Below, piece by piece: positions 1-9,100 of a stretch of DNA of 64,000 nt (positions are counted from its first letter, which is position 1; every line of letters begins with the position of its first letter). The notes beneath the pieces were generated by a model that was given only the letters and a program-made list of their open reading frames with translations, did no database searches and was not told the DNA's origin. A program made the translations under genes and the position numbers. The DNA is from an uncultured Acidimicrobiales bacterium. GTDB taxonomy: Bacteria > Actinomycetota > Acidimicrobiia > Acidimicrobiales > SZUA-35. Where the stretch lies: contig CALAJQ010000007.1 of the NCBI GenBank assembly GCA_937922785.1, forward strand, positions 1-64,000. Direction: 5' to 3'.

Positions 1-342
1 TCCCATCTTCTCTCTACGGAACGCTTGCAAAGCAGGCCCGGAAAGAGTTTGAACATCTGTGCCATCAACAATTACTTCGCCGTGGGTGGTGTGATGAAGT
101 TTGTTGACTGTGCGGATAGCCGTTGACTTACCCGAGCCCGAAAGACCCATCACAACAAAGATCTCGCCTTTGTTCACCGAGAAATTCACATCATCCAAAC
201 CAACCACATGGCCAGTCTGAGCCTGAATATCATTCTTGTTGATGCCAGCCTTAGCCAGATCAAACGCCCGCCCCCGAGGCTGAGGACCAAAAATCTTATA
301 CACGCTGTTCAGGCGGATAATCTCTTCACCGGCATCTGACAT
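1..342 (-). CDS. proV: Glycine betaine/L-proline ABC transporter ATP-binding protein (partial)
   Basis: The first 114 codons of a leftward gene are present; the rest lies outside the window. The Walker A motif GLSGSGKST is intact, preceded by GEIFVVMG and followed by an RREKMG segment. A long N-terminal extension before the core ABC fold (residues 1-50) is typical of the ProV/OpuAA branch that drives uptake of betaine, proline and related osmolytes. The start is the ATG at 340-342. Signature and Walker B motifs are not visible because the gene is cut. In this window the neighbouring catabolic genes for betaine-derived methylamines fit a betaine substrate, but substrate choice is inferred. The family call is firm. 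Confidence 0.85.
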   Translation of the reverse strand, partial: MSDAGEEIIRLNSVYKIFGPQPRGRAFDLAKAGINKNDIQAQTGHVVGLDDVNFSVNKGEIFVVMGLSGSGKSTAIRTVNKLHHTTHGEVIVDGTDVQTLSGPALQAFRREKMG

Positions 343-470
343 ATGGCTCCCCAGAGTTGCGTAACGCAGTTCGAACGCGTCGAACTGCTAGGCGTGAATG
401 GCCTGGCGCAGGATCTCCTTCCCGTGCCCGACGTCACACACCATAACAGCATGATGCCCTCTGGGCACAA

Positions 471-520
471 GGTTGGTTATACCCACTAGCTCAAACGTGA
501 CTATCTATAACCAACGTTTG
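471..520. promoter_or_regulatory. Interleaved inverted repeats in the divergent promoter region
   Basis: GTTGGTTATA (472-481) and TATAACCAAC (506-515) form a perfect 10-bp dyad. Interleaved with it, CAAACGT (492-498) pairs with ACGTTTG (514-520). They lie between the divergent ABC ATPase gene and the class V aminotransferase gene. Two overlapping perfect dyads in a 270-bp intergenic region suggest an operator, or alternative RNA structures. The bound regulator is unknown. Confidence 0.45.
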
Positions 521-611
521 GGATACCAAAACGGCTGCTTGGGATGCAGAATCGGACCGATTGTTGCGTGATATGGCTAACTAAATCAGCCGATTCCGTA
601 ATACTTTGGTA

Positions 612-1883
612 ATGGAATTACCACCGAAACCGGAACCTCTTGACGTCAACTTTGTGAGGCAGAACTTCCCGGCGTTCTCATCTGCAGAACTATCAGGGTC
701 TCTCTTCTTCGAAAATGCTGGTGGTTCCTATGCTTGCGCAGACACAGTTAACGCTTTGCATGACTACTACAAGCTGAACAAGGTTCAGCCCTACGCCGCC
801 TACAACGCAAGCAAGCACGCAGGGGAGGCCATGGACCAATCGCGGCGTCGCTGGGCTGAGGCGCTAGGAGTGGAAACTGACGAGGTCAACTTCGGACCTT
901 CGACCTCGATGAATACCTACGTGTTGGCTAACGCATTTGGCGCCGTGATCGGACCTGGTGATGAAGTGATCGTGACCAACCAAGACCACGAGGCAAACAC
1001 TGGCGCCGTGCGACGTATGGCGGAACGAGTCGGCGCAACACTGCTCGAGTGGCGGATTGACCCCGAATCGGGTTTGCTCGACATCGCTGAGCTGGACTCG
1101 CTGCTGACTGACAAAACCAAGCTGATGACATTCCCACACTGCTCAAACATCATCGGCGCGGAAAACGACGTGGCGGCCATTTCGGCCAAGGCGCATCAAG
1201 TTGGAGCGAGAGTCATAGTTGACGGCGTCTCCTTTGCCCCACACACCTTCCCTGACGTCGCAGCCATGGGTGCTGATGTCTATCTGTTCTCTATGTATAA
1301 GACCTATTCGGTGCACCAAGGTCTGATGGTTCTGCGTAACGGTGTAGCCGGCTACCTGCCTAACCAAGGCCATTATTTCAACCGTCAGATCCCTACTAAG
1401 CGGCTGACTCCTGCCGGACCTGATCACGCGCAGGAGGCTGCAGCGGGTGCTGTTCTCGATTACGTGGAAACACTGGGTGCTCACCATCGAGTGATGGGTG
1501 GAACCCTCCGTGAGACCGTGGCCAGCGTTTCTTCACTTTGGCGAGCTCATGAGGCAAAGACCCTCGCTCCAGTAATTGAAGTTCTGAGTGCTGCCCCTGG
1601 AGTCAGGCTGTTGGGGCCCGCTCAGTTAGAAAACGGCCTGCACAGATGTCCAACCGTGGCATTTGTGCCAGGCAGTCGAGAGCCAAGCGACGTTGCTGGA
1701 GCACTCGTCGACGCGGGCATCATGTGTTCGTCAGGCGGCTACTACGCCAATCGGGTGCTTGAGGGATTGGGTGTAGATCCAGACACCGGAGTCGTCCGAC
1801 TGTCATGGGTCCACTACACCTCCGATCAAGACATATCTACGCTGGTAAAAACCTTGGAGCGAGTGCTCGGCCTTTCCGCCTAG
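612..1883 (+). CDS. Cysteine desulfurase-like class V aminotransferase
   Basis: PLP-dependent fold type I enzyme of about 423 residues, resembling the cysteine desulfurase-related family that lacks a firmly known substrate. The presumed Schiff-base lysine is in SMYKTYSVHQG (about residue 230). The phosphate-binding region is GPSTSMNTYVLAN and the cofactor aspartate is in VIVDGVSFAPH. The C-terminal part has a Cys-containing loop, GIMCSSGGYYANR. A TTG two codons upstream (606) is possible, but ATG at 612 is preferred; neither has a clear ribosome binding site. It is transcribed away from the betaine transporter gene and its stop codon lies inside a tandem duplication. Sulfur mobilisation versus another beta-lyase activity cannot be decided from sequence. 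Confidence 0.75.
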   Translation: MELPPKPEPLDVNFVRQNFPAFSSAELSGSLFFENAGGSYACADTVNALHDYYKLNKVQPYAAYNASKHAGEAMDQSRRRWAEALGVETDEVNFGPSTSMNTYVLANAFGAVIGPGDEVIVTNQDHEANTGAVRRMAERVGATLLEWRIDPESGLLDIAELDSLLTDKTKLMTFPHCSNIIGAENDVAAISAKAHQVGARVIVDGVSFAPHTFPDVAAMGADVYLFSMYKTYSVHQGLMVLRNGVAGYLPNQGHYFNRQIPTKRLTPAGPDHAQEAAAGAVLDYVETLGAHHRVMGGTLRETVASVSSLWRAHEAKTLAPVIEVLSAAPGVRLLGPAQLENGLHRCPTVAFVPGSREPSDVAGALVDAGIMCSSGGYYANRVLEGLGVDPDTGVVRLSWVHYTSDQDISTLVKTLERVLGLSA

Positions 1884-1922
1884 AGATGCGGCCAAAACGT
1901 CGCTCGGCCTTTCCGCCTAGAG
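1865..1922. repeat. 21-bp direct repeat spanning two convergent stop codons
   Basis: An exact 21-nt sequence occurs at 1865-1885 and again at 1902-1922 (period 37). The first copy carries the TAG stop of the rightward aminotransferase gene and the second carries the TAG stop of the leftward glycosyltransferase gene. The spacer contains ATGCGGCCAAAACG, a motif repeated around 40.5 and 41.6 kb. Confidence 0.9.
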
Positions 1923-2858
1923 TCCGCGTGGCTTGGAATAGGCCTTGTAGAGGGACTTGCCGAACACTCCTACTAACGTTCCCGAACCTAGGGCCACCTT
2001 TTGTGCTCCAAGTACCCATAGGCCGTCGCGCTTAGCTACGTGAAGAAGTGTTTCCACCGTGCCTTGACCGATCCGCGCCAAGGCCTTACTCACTCGGCTC
2101 AATTTGGCGCCAATCGACCGATTGAGTTTCAGGTGGGTCAGAGTGAAGGTGTTGCCTTTTCTATAGGCGCTTTTGATTAGCCACTTGGAGTTCGCTCGAT
2201 GGGCCGGAATCCATTCGGTCACTTTGGCCTCAGGTGCATGAACCAGTTTCTTGCCGTCGGCATAAAGCGATCGGAACAGAAAGTCGTCCTCGCCACCGGT
2301 TAGCCCAAAGGCAAGATCAAACGGCGGGTCGTATTTTTCCAGCGCAGCCACACGAACCAGAGTGCAGTTGGTCGCTGCGGTGTTTAGCAGTGAAGAGCTT
2401 GAACTGTCCTCAAAGAACGGTGACTCAACAAAGAAACCGCCTTTAGCTACCCAGTCCGGCACGCCCTCCATGTAAAGAGGTACGACTTCACCGTGCACAA
2501 CGTCGGCGTCCTCAGCAATCTGTTTGGCGACCAGCTGATCCATCCAGTCCGGATCTGGGACCTCGTCGTCATCGATAAACGCAACAAAGTCGCTCTGGGG
2601 GTTGGCTTCGGCAACGCCGCGGTTGCGAGCATACGAGATTCCCTGATTCGGCTCTATCACATACTTAAGCGGCCACTTCATGGTTTTGGCCGCAGCTGAA
2701 GCAACCGCACCCGCCGATCCCGCCGAATCGTTGTCGACCACGACAATCTCTAAATCGACTTGACTGCCAGAGCTGAACACCTGACCATCGAGTCCATCAA
2801 GAAGTCGTTCCAGACCTTCTGGCCGGTGAAACGTAGCGATACATACTGAAACCAACAT
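1917..2858 (-). CDS. Family 2 glycosyltransferase
   Basis: A 313-residue GT-A fold glycosyltransferase with the opening SVCIATFHRPEGLERLL, the nucleotide-binding VVVDNDS, the acceptor-side NQGISYARNRG and the metal-binding DDDE motif in FIDDDEVPDPDW. It would transfer a sugar from a nucleotide sugar to a polysaccharide, lipid or protein acceptor; the acceptor cannot be read. It has no strong membrane anchor. It is the last gene of a leftward operon after an enoyl-CoA hydratase and a Baeyer-Villiger-type monooxygenase, 15 bases after the monooxygenase stop. That pairing gives no clear pathway. Confidence 0.85.
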   Translation of the reverse strand: MLVSVCIATFHRPEGLERLLDGLDGQVFSSGSQVDLEIVVVDNDSAGSAGAVASAAAKTMKWPLKYVIEPNQGISYARNRGVAEANPQSDFVAFIDDDEVPDPDWMDQLVAKQIAEDADVVHGEVVPLYMEGVPDWVAKGGFFVESPFFEDSSSSSLLNTAATNCTLVRVAALEKYDPPFDLAFGLTGGEDDFLFRSLYADGKKLVHAPEAKVTEWIPAHRANSKWLIKSAYRKGNTFTLTHLKLNRSIGAKLSRVSKALARIGQGTVETLLHVAKRDGLWVLGAQKVALGSGTLVGVFGKSLYKAYSKPRGL

Positions 2859-2873
2859 CGGTCCCAGTATGAC

Positions 2874-4511
2874 TCAGGATCGAATGAACCCTTCGTATCC
2901 CGCCTGGGCAACCCGATCACATTCTGCGGCGTAGTCGGGGAAGCCGATAAGGGGCATAAACACGCGGGGTTTGCCTGGGACGTTGGCCCCGACATACCAG
3001 GAGTTACAACTAGGGAAGAGCGTCGCGTCTGCGATCGAATTCACGTGGTTCACCCATCGGGATTCGGCCACCTCGGTCGCTTCGAGCGTTTTGTAGCCCT
3101 CAGCGGCTTGAGTCGCAACGGCGTCGGCGATCCACTCGACGTGTTGTTCTATAGCAACGATCATGTTTGTGAGGACCGAAGGGCTGCCCGGGCCTGTGAT
3201 CGTAAAGAGGTTGGGGAAGCCGGCGATAGTCAGGCCCAAATAATTGACCGGGCCAGCCGACCACTTGTCATTCATCGTGACTCCGCCTCGGCCGGCGATT
3301 TCAATCTTCGAGATCGAGCCGGTCATTGCGTCAAAGCCGGTGGCTAAGACAACACAATCCAGCTCTGTCAGGTCCTCGCCGACCACCAGGCCGTCTTTGG
3401 CAAAGGCAAGCGGTCGTTCGGAGATGTCTACCAGGTCAACGTTTGATCGGTTGTATGTCTGGAAATAGTCAGTGTCAACGCAAAGCCGCTTGCAACCAAT
3501 CAACTGCGTTGGTGAAAGTAGCTTTGCAGTTTCGGGGTCACTAACGATTTCTGCGATCTTGGCCCTAGCGAAGTCAGCAGCGGTTTGGTTTGACTCCGAG
3601 TTGATCATCAGGTCCACGTAGCCTCGCAAGAAGTCGAAGCCGCCTACATTCCAACGCCGTTCATACTCAGCAGTCCTGACTTCGGCGTCGACCTCCAAGG
3701 CGCCGACTTCACCGCGCGGTCGCAAAGATCCGAACCCCGACGACTGTTGGCGGTTGGCGGCGCGAAACTCGGGATAGATAGCCTTGATCTCAGCGATCTC
3801 TTCCGGGTCTAGAGGCCTGTTCTTTGCCGGCACCGAGTAATTCGGCGTCCTCTGGAAAACGGTCAGGTGTTGGGCTTCGGAGGCAATCACTGGAATGGAC
3901 TGGATGCCCGATGATCCAGTTCCGATTACCCCAACTCGCTTGCCAGCAAAGTCGACTCCGTCTTGGGGCCACTGACCCGTGTGGTAGATGTCTCCCTTAA
4001 AGGAGTCCATTCCTTCGAACGAGGGCTTGTTCGCGCTCGACAGCATCCCGGTGGCGAGAATTAGGTACTGGCTGATTACTTCTGTACCCGAGTCAGTCCT
4101 GACGACCCAAAGATCATCAGACTCGTCAAAGCGGGCTGAAGCTACGCGAGTGTTGAACAGGATCTGGTCACGCAGATCGAAGCGGTCGGCAACGTGGCTG
4201 GCGTAAGAGAGGATCTCGGGTTGGCGAGCGTAACGTTCGGTCCACTCCCATTCCTGTTGAAGGTCTTCATCGAAGCTGTATGAGTACTCCATCGACTCAA
4301 CGTCGCAGCGCGCTCCCGGATATCGATTCCAATACCAGGTGCCTCCGACGTCGTGTCCGGCCTCAATTCCGAGAACATTCAGGCCCAAGCCGGTGAGCTT
4401 GTGGATCGAGTACATCCCCCCGAAACCTGCACCCACCACAACTGCATCTACCGCAGGCTTTCCCGATCGCGTGGCGAGACCAACTCCCGACGGTAACGAA
4501 TCAGCGTCCAT
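2874..4511 (-). CDS. Flavin-containing Baeyer-Villiger-type monooxygenase
   Basis: A 545-residue FAD/NADPH monooxygenase. The FAD-binding GAGFGG lies near residue 27, followed by GGTWYWNRYPGARCD, which is typical of cyclohexanone monooxygenase relatives. The Baeyer-Villiger fingerprint F-x-G-x3-H-x3-W is present as FKGDIYHTGQW, followed by the NADPH-binding GVIGTGSSG. The family inserts oxygen next to a carbonyl to make esters or lactones, often in steroid, terpenoid or cyclic ketone degradation. Its start overlaps the end of the upstream enoyl-CoA hydratase by 11 bases, so the two are probably translationally coupled. A hydratase partner suits degradation of a cyclic or branched carbon skeleton through CoA esters; the substrate is inferred only. 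Confidence 0.85.
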   Translation of the reverse strand: MDADSLPSGVGLATRSGKPAVDAVVVGAGFGGMYSIHKLTGLGLNVLGIEAGHDVGGTWYWNRYPGARCDVESMEYSYSFDEDLQQEWEWTERYARQPEILSYASHVADRFDLRDQILFNTRVASARFDESDDLWVVRTDSGTEVISQYLILATGMLSSANKPSFEGMDSFKGDIYHTGQWPQDGVDFAGKRVGVIGTGSSGIQSIPVIASEAQHLTVFQRTPNYSVPAKNRPLDPEEIAEIKAIYPEFRAANRQQSSGFGSLRPRGEVGALEVDAEVRTAEYERRWNVGGFDFLRGYVDLMINSESNQTAADFARAKIAEIVSDPETAKLLSPTQLIGCKRLCVDTDYFQTYNRSNVDLVDISERPLAFAKDGLVVGEDLTELDCVVLATGFDAMTGSISKIEIAGRGGVTMNDKWSAGPVNYLGLTIAGFPNLFTITGPGSPSVLTNMIVAIEQHVEWIADAVATQAAEGYKTLEATEVAESRWVNHVNSIADATLFPSCNSWYVGANVPGKPRVFMPLIGFPDYAAECDRVAQAGYEGFIRS

Positions 4512-5277
4512 GGAACTCGGGCGTCTTCTTCTCGGCGAAGGCGATCATCGCATTGACTGTGTCTTCGGATCCGAAGTTGACTGTTTGTGAAGCCCCTTCG
4601 AACTCGAGCGCTTCAGCCATCGAGCGGTTCAGTGATTGGTTCAGCATCATCTTGGACTGAGCGAGTGCTAGCGGAGGACCCGCAGCCAGCCGTTGGGCCC
4701 AGTCGTCAACGAATGCATCCAAGCTCTCGCCGGGCACGACCCGGTTCACGATGCCAAGCCTCTCTGCCTCGGCCGCGTCGATGACGTCGGCAAAGAACGC
4801 GAGTTCCTTCGCTTTGTGAAGCCCGACCAGGCGGGGCAGTAACCAGGATCCGCCGAAGTCCAGAGACAGCCCACGAGAGGCGAAGATCTCAGAGAACCTA
4901 GCCACGTCTGAGGCAACTATTAGGTCACAGCCGAGGGCAAGATTGCAGCCCGCGCCGGCTGCGACGCCGTTCACCTTCGCAATGGTTGGCTGTGGCAGAT
5001 CGTGTAGGGCTAGCGCCGTAGCGGTGATCTTGCGCATCGCAGTGAGCTGATGAGGGCGAGGTCCGTCGCCGCGGGCGGTCAGGTCGGCACCGCTGCAAAA
5101 GCCTCGACCCTTACCAGTAATGACGAGCACGCGAACATCGGAGTCAGTTCGGATGGCTTGGAACGTTTGGTGCAGCTCATCCCACATTGTTTGATTGGCG
5201 GCGTTCAGCTTCGTTGGCCGGTTCAGCGTAAGAGTTGCGATACCAGTGGAAGATGTTTCTAGCTCAAGTGTCTCCAT
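4501..5277 (-). CDS. Enoyl-CoA hydratase/isomerase (crotonase family)
   Basis: A 258-residue crotonase-fold protein of normal length. The first oxyanion-hole segment is GRGFCSGADL and the second is NGVAAGAGCNLALGCDLIVAS. Where mitochondrial hydratase has its second catalytic glutamate, this protein has SLDFGGSWLLPRLVG, with aspartate, as in PaaG-like isomerases and hydratases. Hydration of an enoyl-CoA or double-bond isomerisation are both possible. It is the first gene of the leftward operon with the monooxygenase and glycosyltransferase. The ATG is at 5275-5277; the promoter should lie in 5278-5460, a region filled with short tandem repeats. Confidence 0.85.
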   Translation of the reverse strand: METLELETSSTGIATLTLNRPTKLNAANQTMWDELHQTFQAIRTDSDVRVLVITGKGRGFCSGADLTARGDGPRPHQLTAMRKITATALALHDLPQPTIAKVNGVAAGAGCNLALGCDLIVASDVARFSEIFASRGLSLDFGGSWLLPRLVGLHKAKELAFFADVIDAAEAERLGIVNRVVPGESLDAFVDDWAQRLAAGPPLALAQSKMMLNQSLNRSMAEALEFEGASQTVNFGSEDTVNAMIAFAEKKTPEFHGR

Positions 5278-5320
5278 CCCTAAGTTGTTAGCCCGTCAGT
5301 GGCTTCAACACCAGTTCAGG

Positions 5321-5403
5321 CCTCCACCTAGATACCTCCACCTAGATACAGAGTTCCTGGCACCTAGATACAGAGTTCCTGGCACCTAGAAAGAACTTTC
5401 TGG
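5321..5403. repeat. 22-bp tandem repeat in a divergent promoter region
   Basis: A 22-nt unit starting CACCTAGATACAGAG is present as two exact adjacent copies (5339-5360 and 5361-5382). A diverged third copy (5383-5403) contains AGAAAGAACTTTCT, which can fold into a hairpin, and a partial copy lies to the left from 5325. The array sits between the divergent enoyl-CoA hydratase gene and the TasA-like/signal peptidase operon, so it could influence transcription of either. Confidence 0.9.
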
Positions 5404-5460
5404 AGGTGCTTTGGCGCTGGTAAGTGAGCCGAACGGCCCATTCGACACCCAGGTAGGCCC

Positions 5461-6117
5461 ATGGGTGAGATTATTCGTCATGTTTCTGCTTGCGATGCCG
5501 AGAAAATACCTATGGAGAAGCCCATTGACTCGCGTATGGCTTTGGCGACCGTTGCCGCAATTGCGCTTGCTGTCACGCTTCTCTACTCGGTTCGGACTTC
5601 AGGCGCTCAATTCACAGCGCGTACTGAAAACTCCTCCAACGAGTTTTGGGCCGGTCAAATCGATGTGACAACCAATCTGGTTCAACCCGTTCTCCTAATC
5701 TCCGACGGCATCTATCCAGGTGTCCAGATCACCGAATGTATGGAGGTCTCATACGTCGGAACGGTTGAGTCAGTTTCAACCCGGATGTTCGCAAGCGCGC
5801 TCGACGGCGGGCTGGGGGACTACCTGGACATCAGAATCGACAGCGGCGTAATGCGATCCGACTCTGGAGGCAACACCAACACCAACGGCACGGACTCGTG
5901 CGAGAGCTTTGAAGCAGCGGCCCAAGGATCATCGGTCTTTGACGGCACATTGGCCGATTTCGCTCAACGTCACGGGACCTACGAGAACGGGTTCGATCTT
6001 GGACTTACCGATCCCGGAGACACGATCGCTCTGCGGATCACGGCCGAAGTTCAAGACAACAACGAAGCGCAAGGCTTGTCAGCTGACTTCAGTTTCTTCC
6101 TTGAGGGTCGCCCGTGA
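5461..6117 (+). CDS. TasA/camelysin-like exported protein A
   Basis: A 218-residue exported protein. A hydrophobic stretch (about residues 26-45, MALATVAAIALAVTLLYSV) is followed by GAQFTARTENSSNEFWAGQIDV. That layout resembles the alternate signal of SipW-processed fibre proteins, where a helix precedes a TasA-like beta domain. Two cysteines (ITECMEVSY and DSCESF) may form a disulfide. The end, VQDNNEAQGLSADFSF, matches the end of the paralogue at 9199-9810. The stop codon overlaps the start of the signal peptidase fusion gene (GTGA). An ATG at 5512 is an alternative start; 5461 has AGG-rich sequence just upstream. The fibre-subunit role is inferred from homology and context. Confidence 0.75.
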   Translation: MGEIIRHVSACDAEKIPMEKPIDSRMALATVAAIALAVTLLYSVRTSGAQFTARTENSSNEFWAGQIDVTTNLVQPVLLISDGIYPGVQITECMEVSYVGTVESVSTRMFASALDGGLGDYLDIRIDSGVMRSDSGGNTNTNGTDSCESFEAAAQGSSVFDGTLADFAQRHGTYENGFDLGLTDPGDTIALRITAEVQDNNEAQGLSADFSFFLEGRP

Positions 6118-9100
6118 TTCTTCTGTCGCCCAAAAAGGCAAATCCGACTCCCGACGAATCGTCTGAGGCGCAACAGGACTCGGTGGGCGACGAGGGCCAT
6201 GACTCAGTTGCTCAGGTCGGAGCCGAACAACACGCCTGGATCAAGCAAGGTGTTATTCCGGGCGTTTGGCTCATGGTGTGGGCTTACCTCTATCTAACCG
6301 CCTTGTTGCTTATCTGGACTGCGATTACAAGTCTCGCTACCGGTTGGAGCCCGGTTGTCATAACCGAGAACTCAATGCAACCGACGCTGTCTCCCGGCGA
6401 TGTGATTCTGACCGAGGACCCGGCTGAGATCGAACTTGGTCAACGGGCAGTCATCACCTACGAACAGCCACCAGGTTCGGGCCAGTTTGTCACTCATCGA
6501 GTCATCGCTGCTGAGGCTGATGGGCTTCGGACCCGAGGTGATGCCAACTCCGTACCGGACGCATATGTAGTTGATCTGAGTCAAGTTGTGGGCGTAACCC
6601 GGATGGTCGTTCCATACGTTGGTTTGCCCGCAGTTTGGTTGCAGAGCAAAGCCTATGTGCCATTTGCGTCATGGCTAATCTTGACGGGTTGTGCGCTCGT
6701 GCTTGCCCTAAATCGGCAGAAGAAGGCGAGCAAAGAAGAAAGAGAACCCAGCCCGCCGATTGCCCAAAAAGCGATTCGTCGAGTTCGAGTCTTAGTAGCA
6801 ATTCTAATTGCCGCGCAGTTCATCATCGATCCGACCAGACTGGACTTTGTTGGTCCTGGCGGGCGGCTTGCAGTATTGATCATGTCTGTGGCTGCGTTGT
6901 CAGCCACCAACGTGATGTCTTCGATCGCCGAAACCGAAACAAACATGCGTCGCTTCCTAGACCGCGTACCGGTTCTCGAGTTGGTGCTGGACTCTGTTCT
7001 CGTGTTGGGCTTGACCGCAGCCACTGGCACTGACGGGATTGGCTGGGTTCTCTTTGCTCTGCCGATCATCGAGGCCGCAACTCGCTTCCGCCTAACCGGA
7101 GCTCTTCTTCACTGGATGATGCTGACCGGAGCCACCCTCGCTCTCCAGATCATGGTTCTGCAACAGAGTGGCAAGCCCAGCACGCTGTTCCTTGCCGCGT
7201 TGGAACAAACTCTCGATCAGCTGTCGGTGCTACTTCTTGTTGTTCTGCCCGGTGCCTATTTGGCGGAACAGTTGATGAGCGAGGTTGCGTTGCAGAGATC
7301 ATCAGCGGGCGAGGCGGCGGACAGAAGCCAGCTGCTTCAAAACGTGGTGGAGTCCTCTGAAGATGTGAACCGCCTTGGCCTCGATGTGTCTCAAGGACTG
7401 GTAGACGCGGTTCTCAAACTTGGCTTCGACGTAGCAGAGGTTGATGTGTACAAAGCCGACGGAGGCTACTGGGAAACCGTGGCAGTCTCGTCAAGCCTTG
7501 GCTACCTCCATCTACCGGTTCCTGGTCAGCCCGCCAGCGGTCTACGCGAGGGAGAGCTAGCCAACGAACGCGTCGTAGTTGATCTTCGAGAAAAAGACCA
7601 GGCTGAAGTCACCGCATTGATCGATCACGGGCTCTCCTGTGTAGTCCGGATGACCTGGCCCCAGCCCAACGGCGAGCTAGCCGCAGTTCGAGTCGGCAAA
7701 GCAACAGGTAGTGAGATTCGGTCGTCTCAGCTTGAAGCGCTATTGCTATTGGTTAGCCAAGCAGTGGTGGCCAACCAGAACGACAAGCTCGTGACTGAAC
7801 TTCAAGAGATGCACGATCAGATCTCGATTCAGGCGAACCGGGATTCACTAACTGGTCTACCCAACAGGCTCAAGTTCATGCGAGACCTGAGCGCCGCAGT
7901 TGATGCGGGTCAAGAAACATCAGTGTTGTTTATGGACCTGAACGGATTCAAGGCAGTTAACGACACGCTCGGTCACGACGTCGGTGACGACGTATTGAGA
8001 GCGGTCGCTCGACGACTAGAACCAGTCGTTACTGACTTCGGAACCTTGTGTCGACTCGGCGGCGATGAGTTCACGATTCTGATGAACGGACTTGCCCCTG
8101 GTGGCGCCTTGACGCTGGCCGAAAAGGTCACTGAATCAGTTGGGCAGCCGATCGAAGTAGCAGGGGAGCAGATTCAGCTCGGGATTGCGGTAGGAATTGC
8201 GCTTTCCGAGCCCGACCTTGGCTACACCGAAGTCCTGCGAAGGGCCGACCTGGCCATGTACTACGCAAAGGCCGAAGGTGGCCGCAATATCGCCTTCTAC
8301 GCAAAAGAGATGGAAGAGTCCGAAAGTCGTAAGGCCAAGATGCAAACCGGGATTGGTTCCGCAATTCTGGACGAGAGCCAAGTCGAACTTCACTATCAGG
8401 CCATCGTCAATGCCAAGAGTCGCCGTGTGGCCGGCATGGAAGCCCTGCTCCGATGGGACCATCCTGAGCTGGGCCCAATTAGCCCCGGCGATGCGATCCT
8501 GGTTGCCCAGCAAAGCGGAGTGGCCGACGAGCTCACTAAGCGAGTTCTCAAACTTGCACTAACCGAATGTAAGAGATGGCAGACCGAGCTTGAGCACCCG
8601 CCAGCCTATGTGTCGGTGAACGTGTCTCCCTTCGAGTTGGAATCGGCCAGGTTAGTTCGCAACGTTGCCCTTGCCCTCGCCGAACTTGACCTCGCTCCAC
8701 GCCATCTAAAGATCGAGTTGAGCGAGAAGATTTTGGGTCCCGATGAGGGAAGCTATCGACGCAACATCGACGGTCTGCGCAAGCTCGGAGTAGTTGTCAC
8801 CCTGGACGACTTCGGCGAGGGACGCACCTCGCTGGCTCACCTCCGTGGGCTGCCTATCGAAGGACTGAAGCTCGATCGATCTCTAATCACAAACAGCATC
8901 CGTTCCGAAAGTGACCAGATCATTTTGGATTCGATCACAAAGCTGGCCCATGGCCTCAAGTTCGAAGTTGTAGCCGAGGGCGTCGAGACCCCCGAGCATC
9001 TAGTTCGCGTTCTTGCTGCGGGCTGTGACTATGTCCAGGGTTATCTATTCTCCAAGCCGCTTCAGTCGGTCGACGTCGACGACTTCTTGCTTCAAATGAA

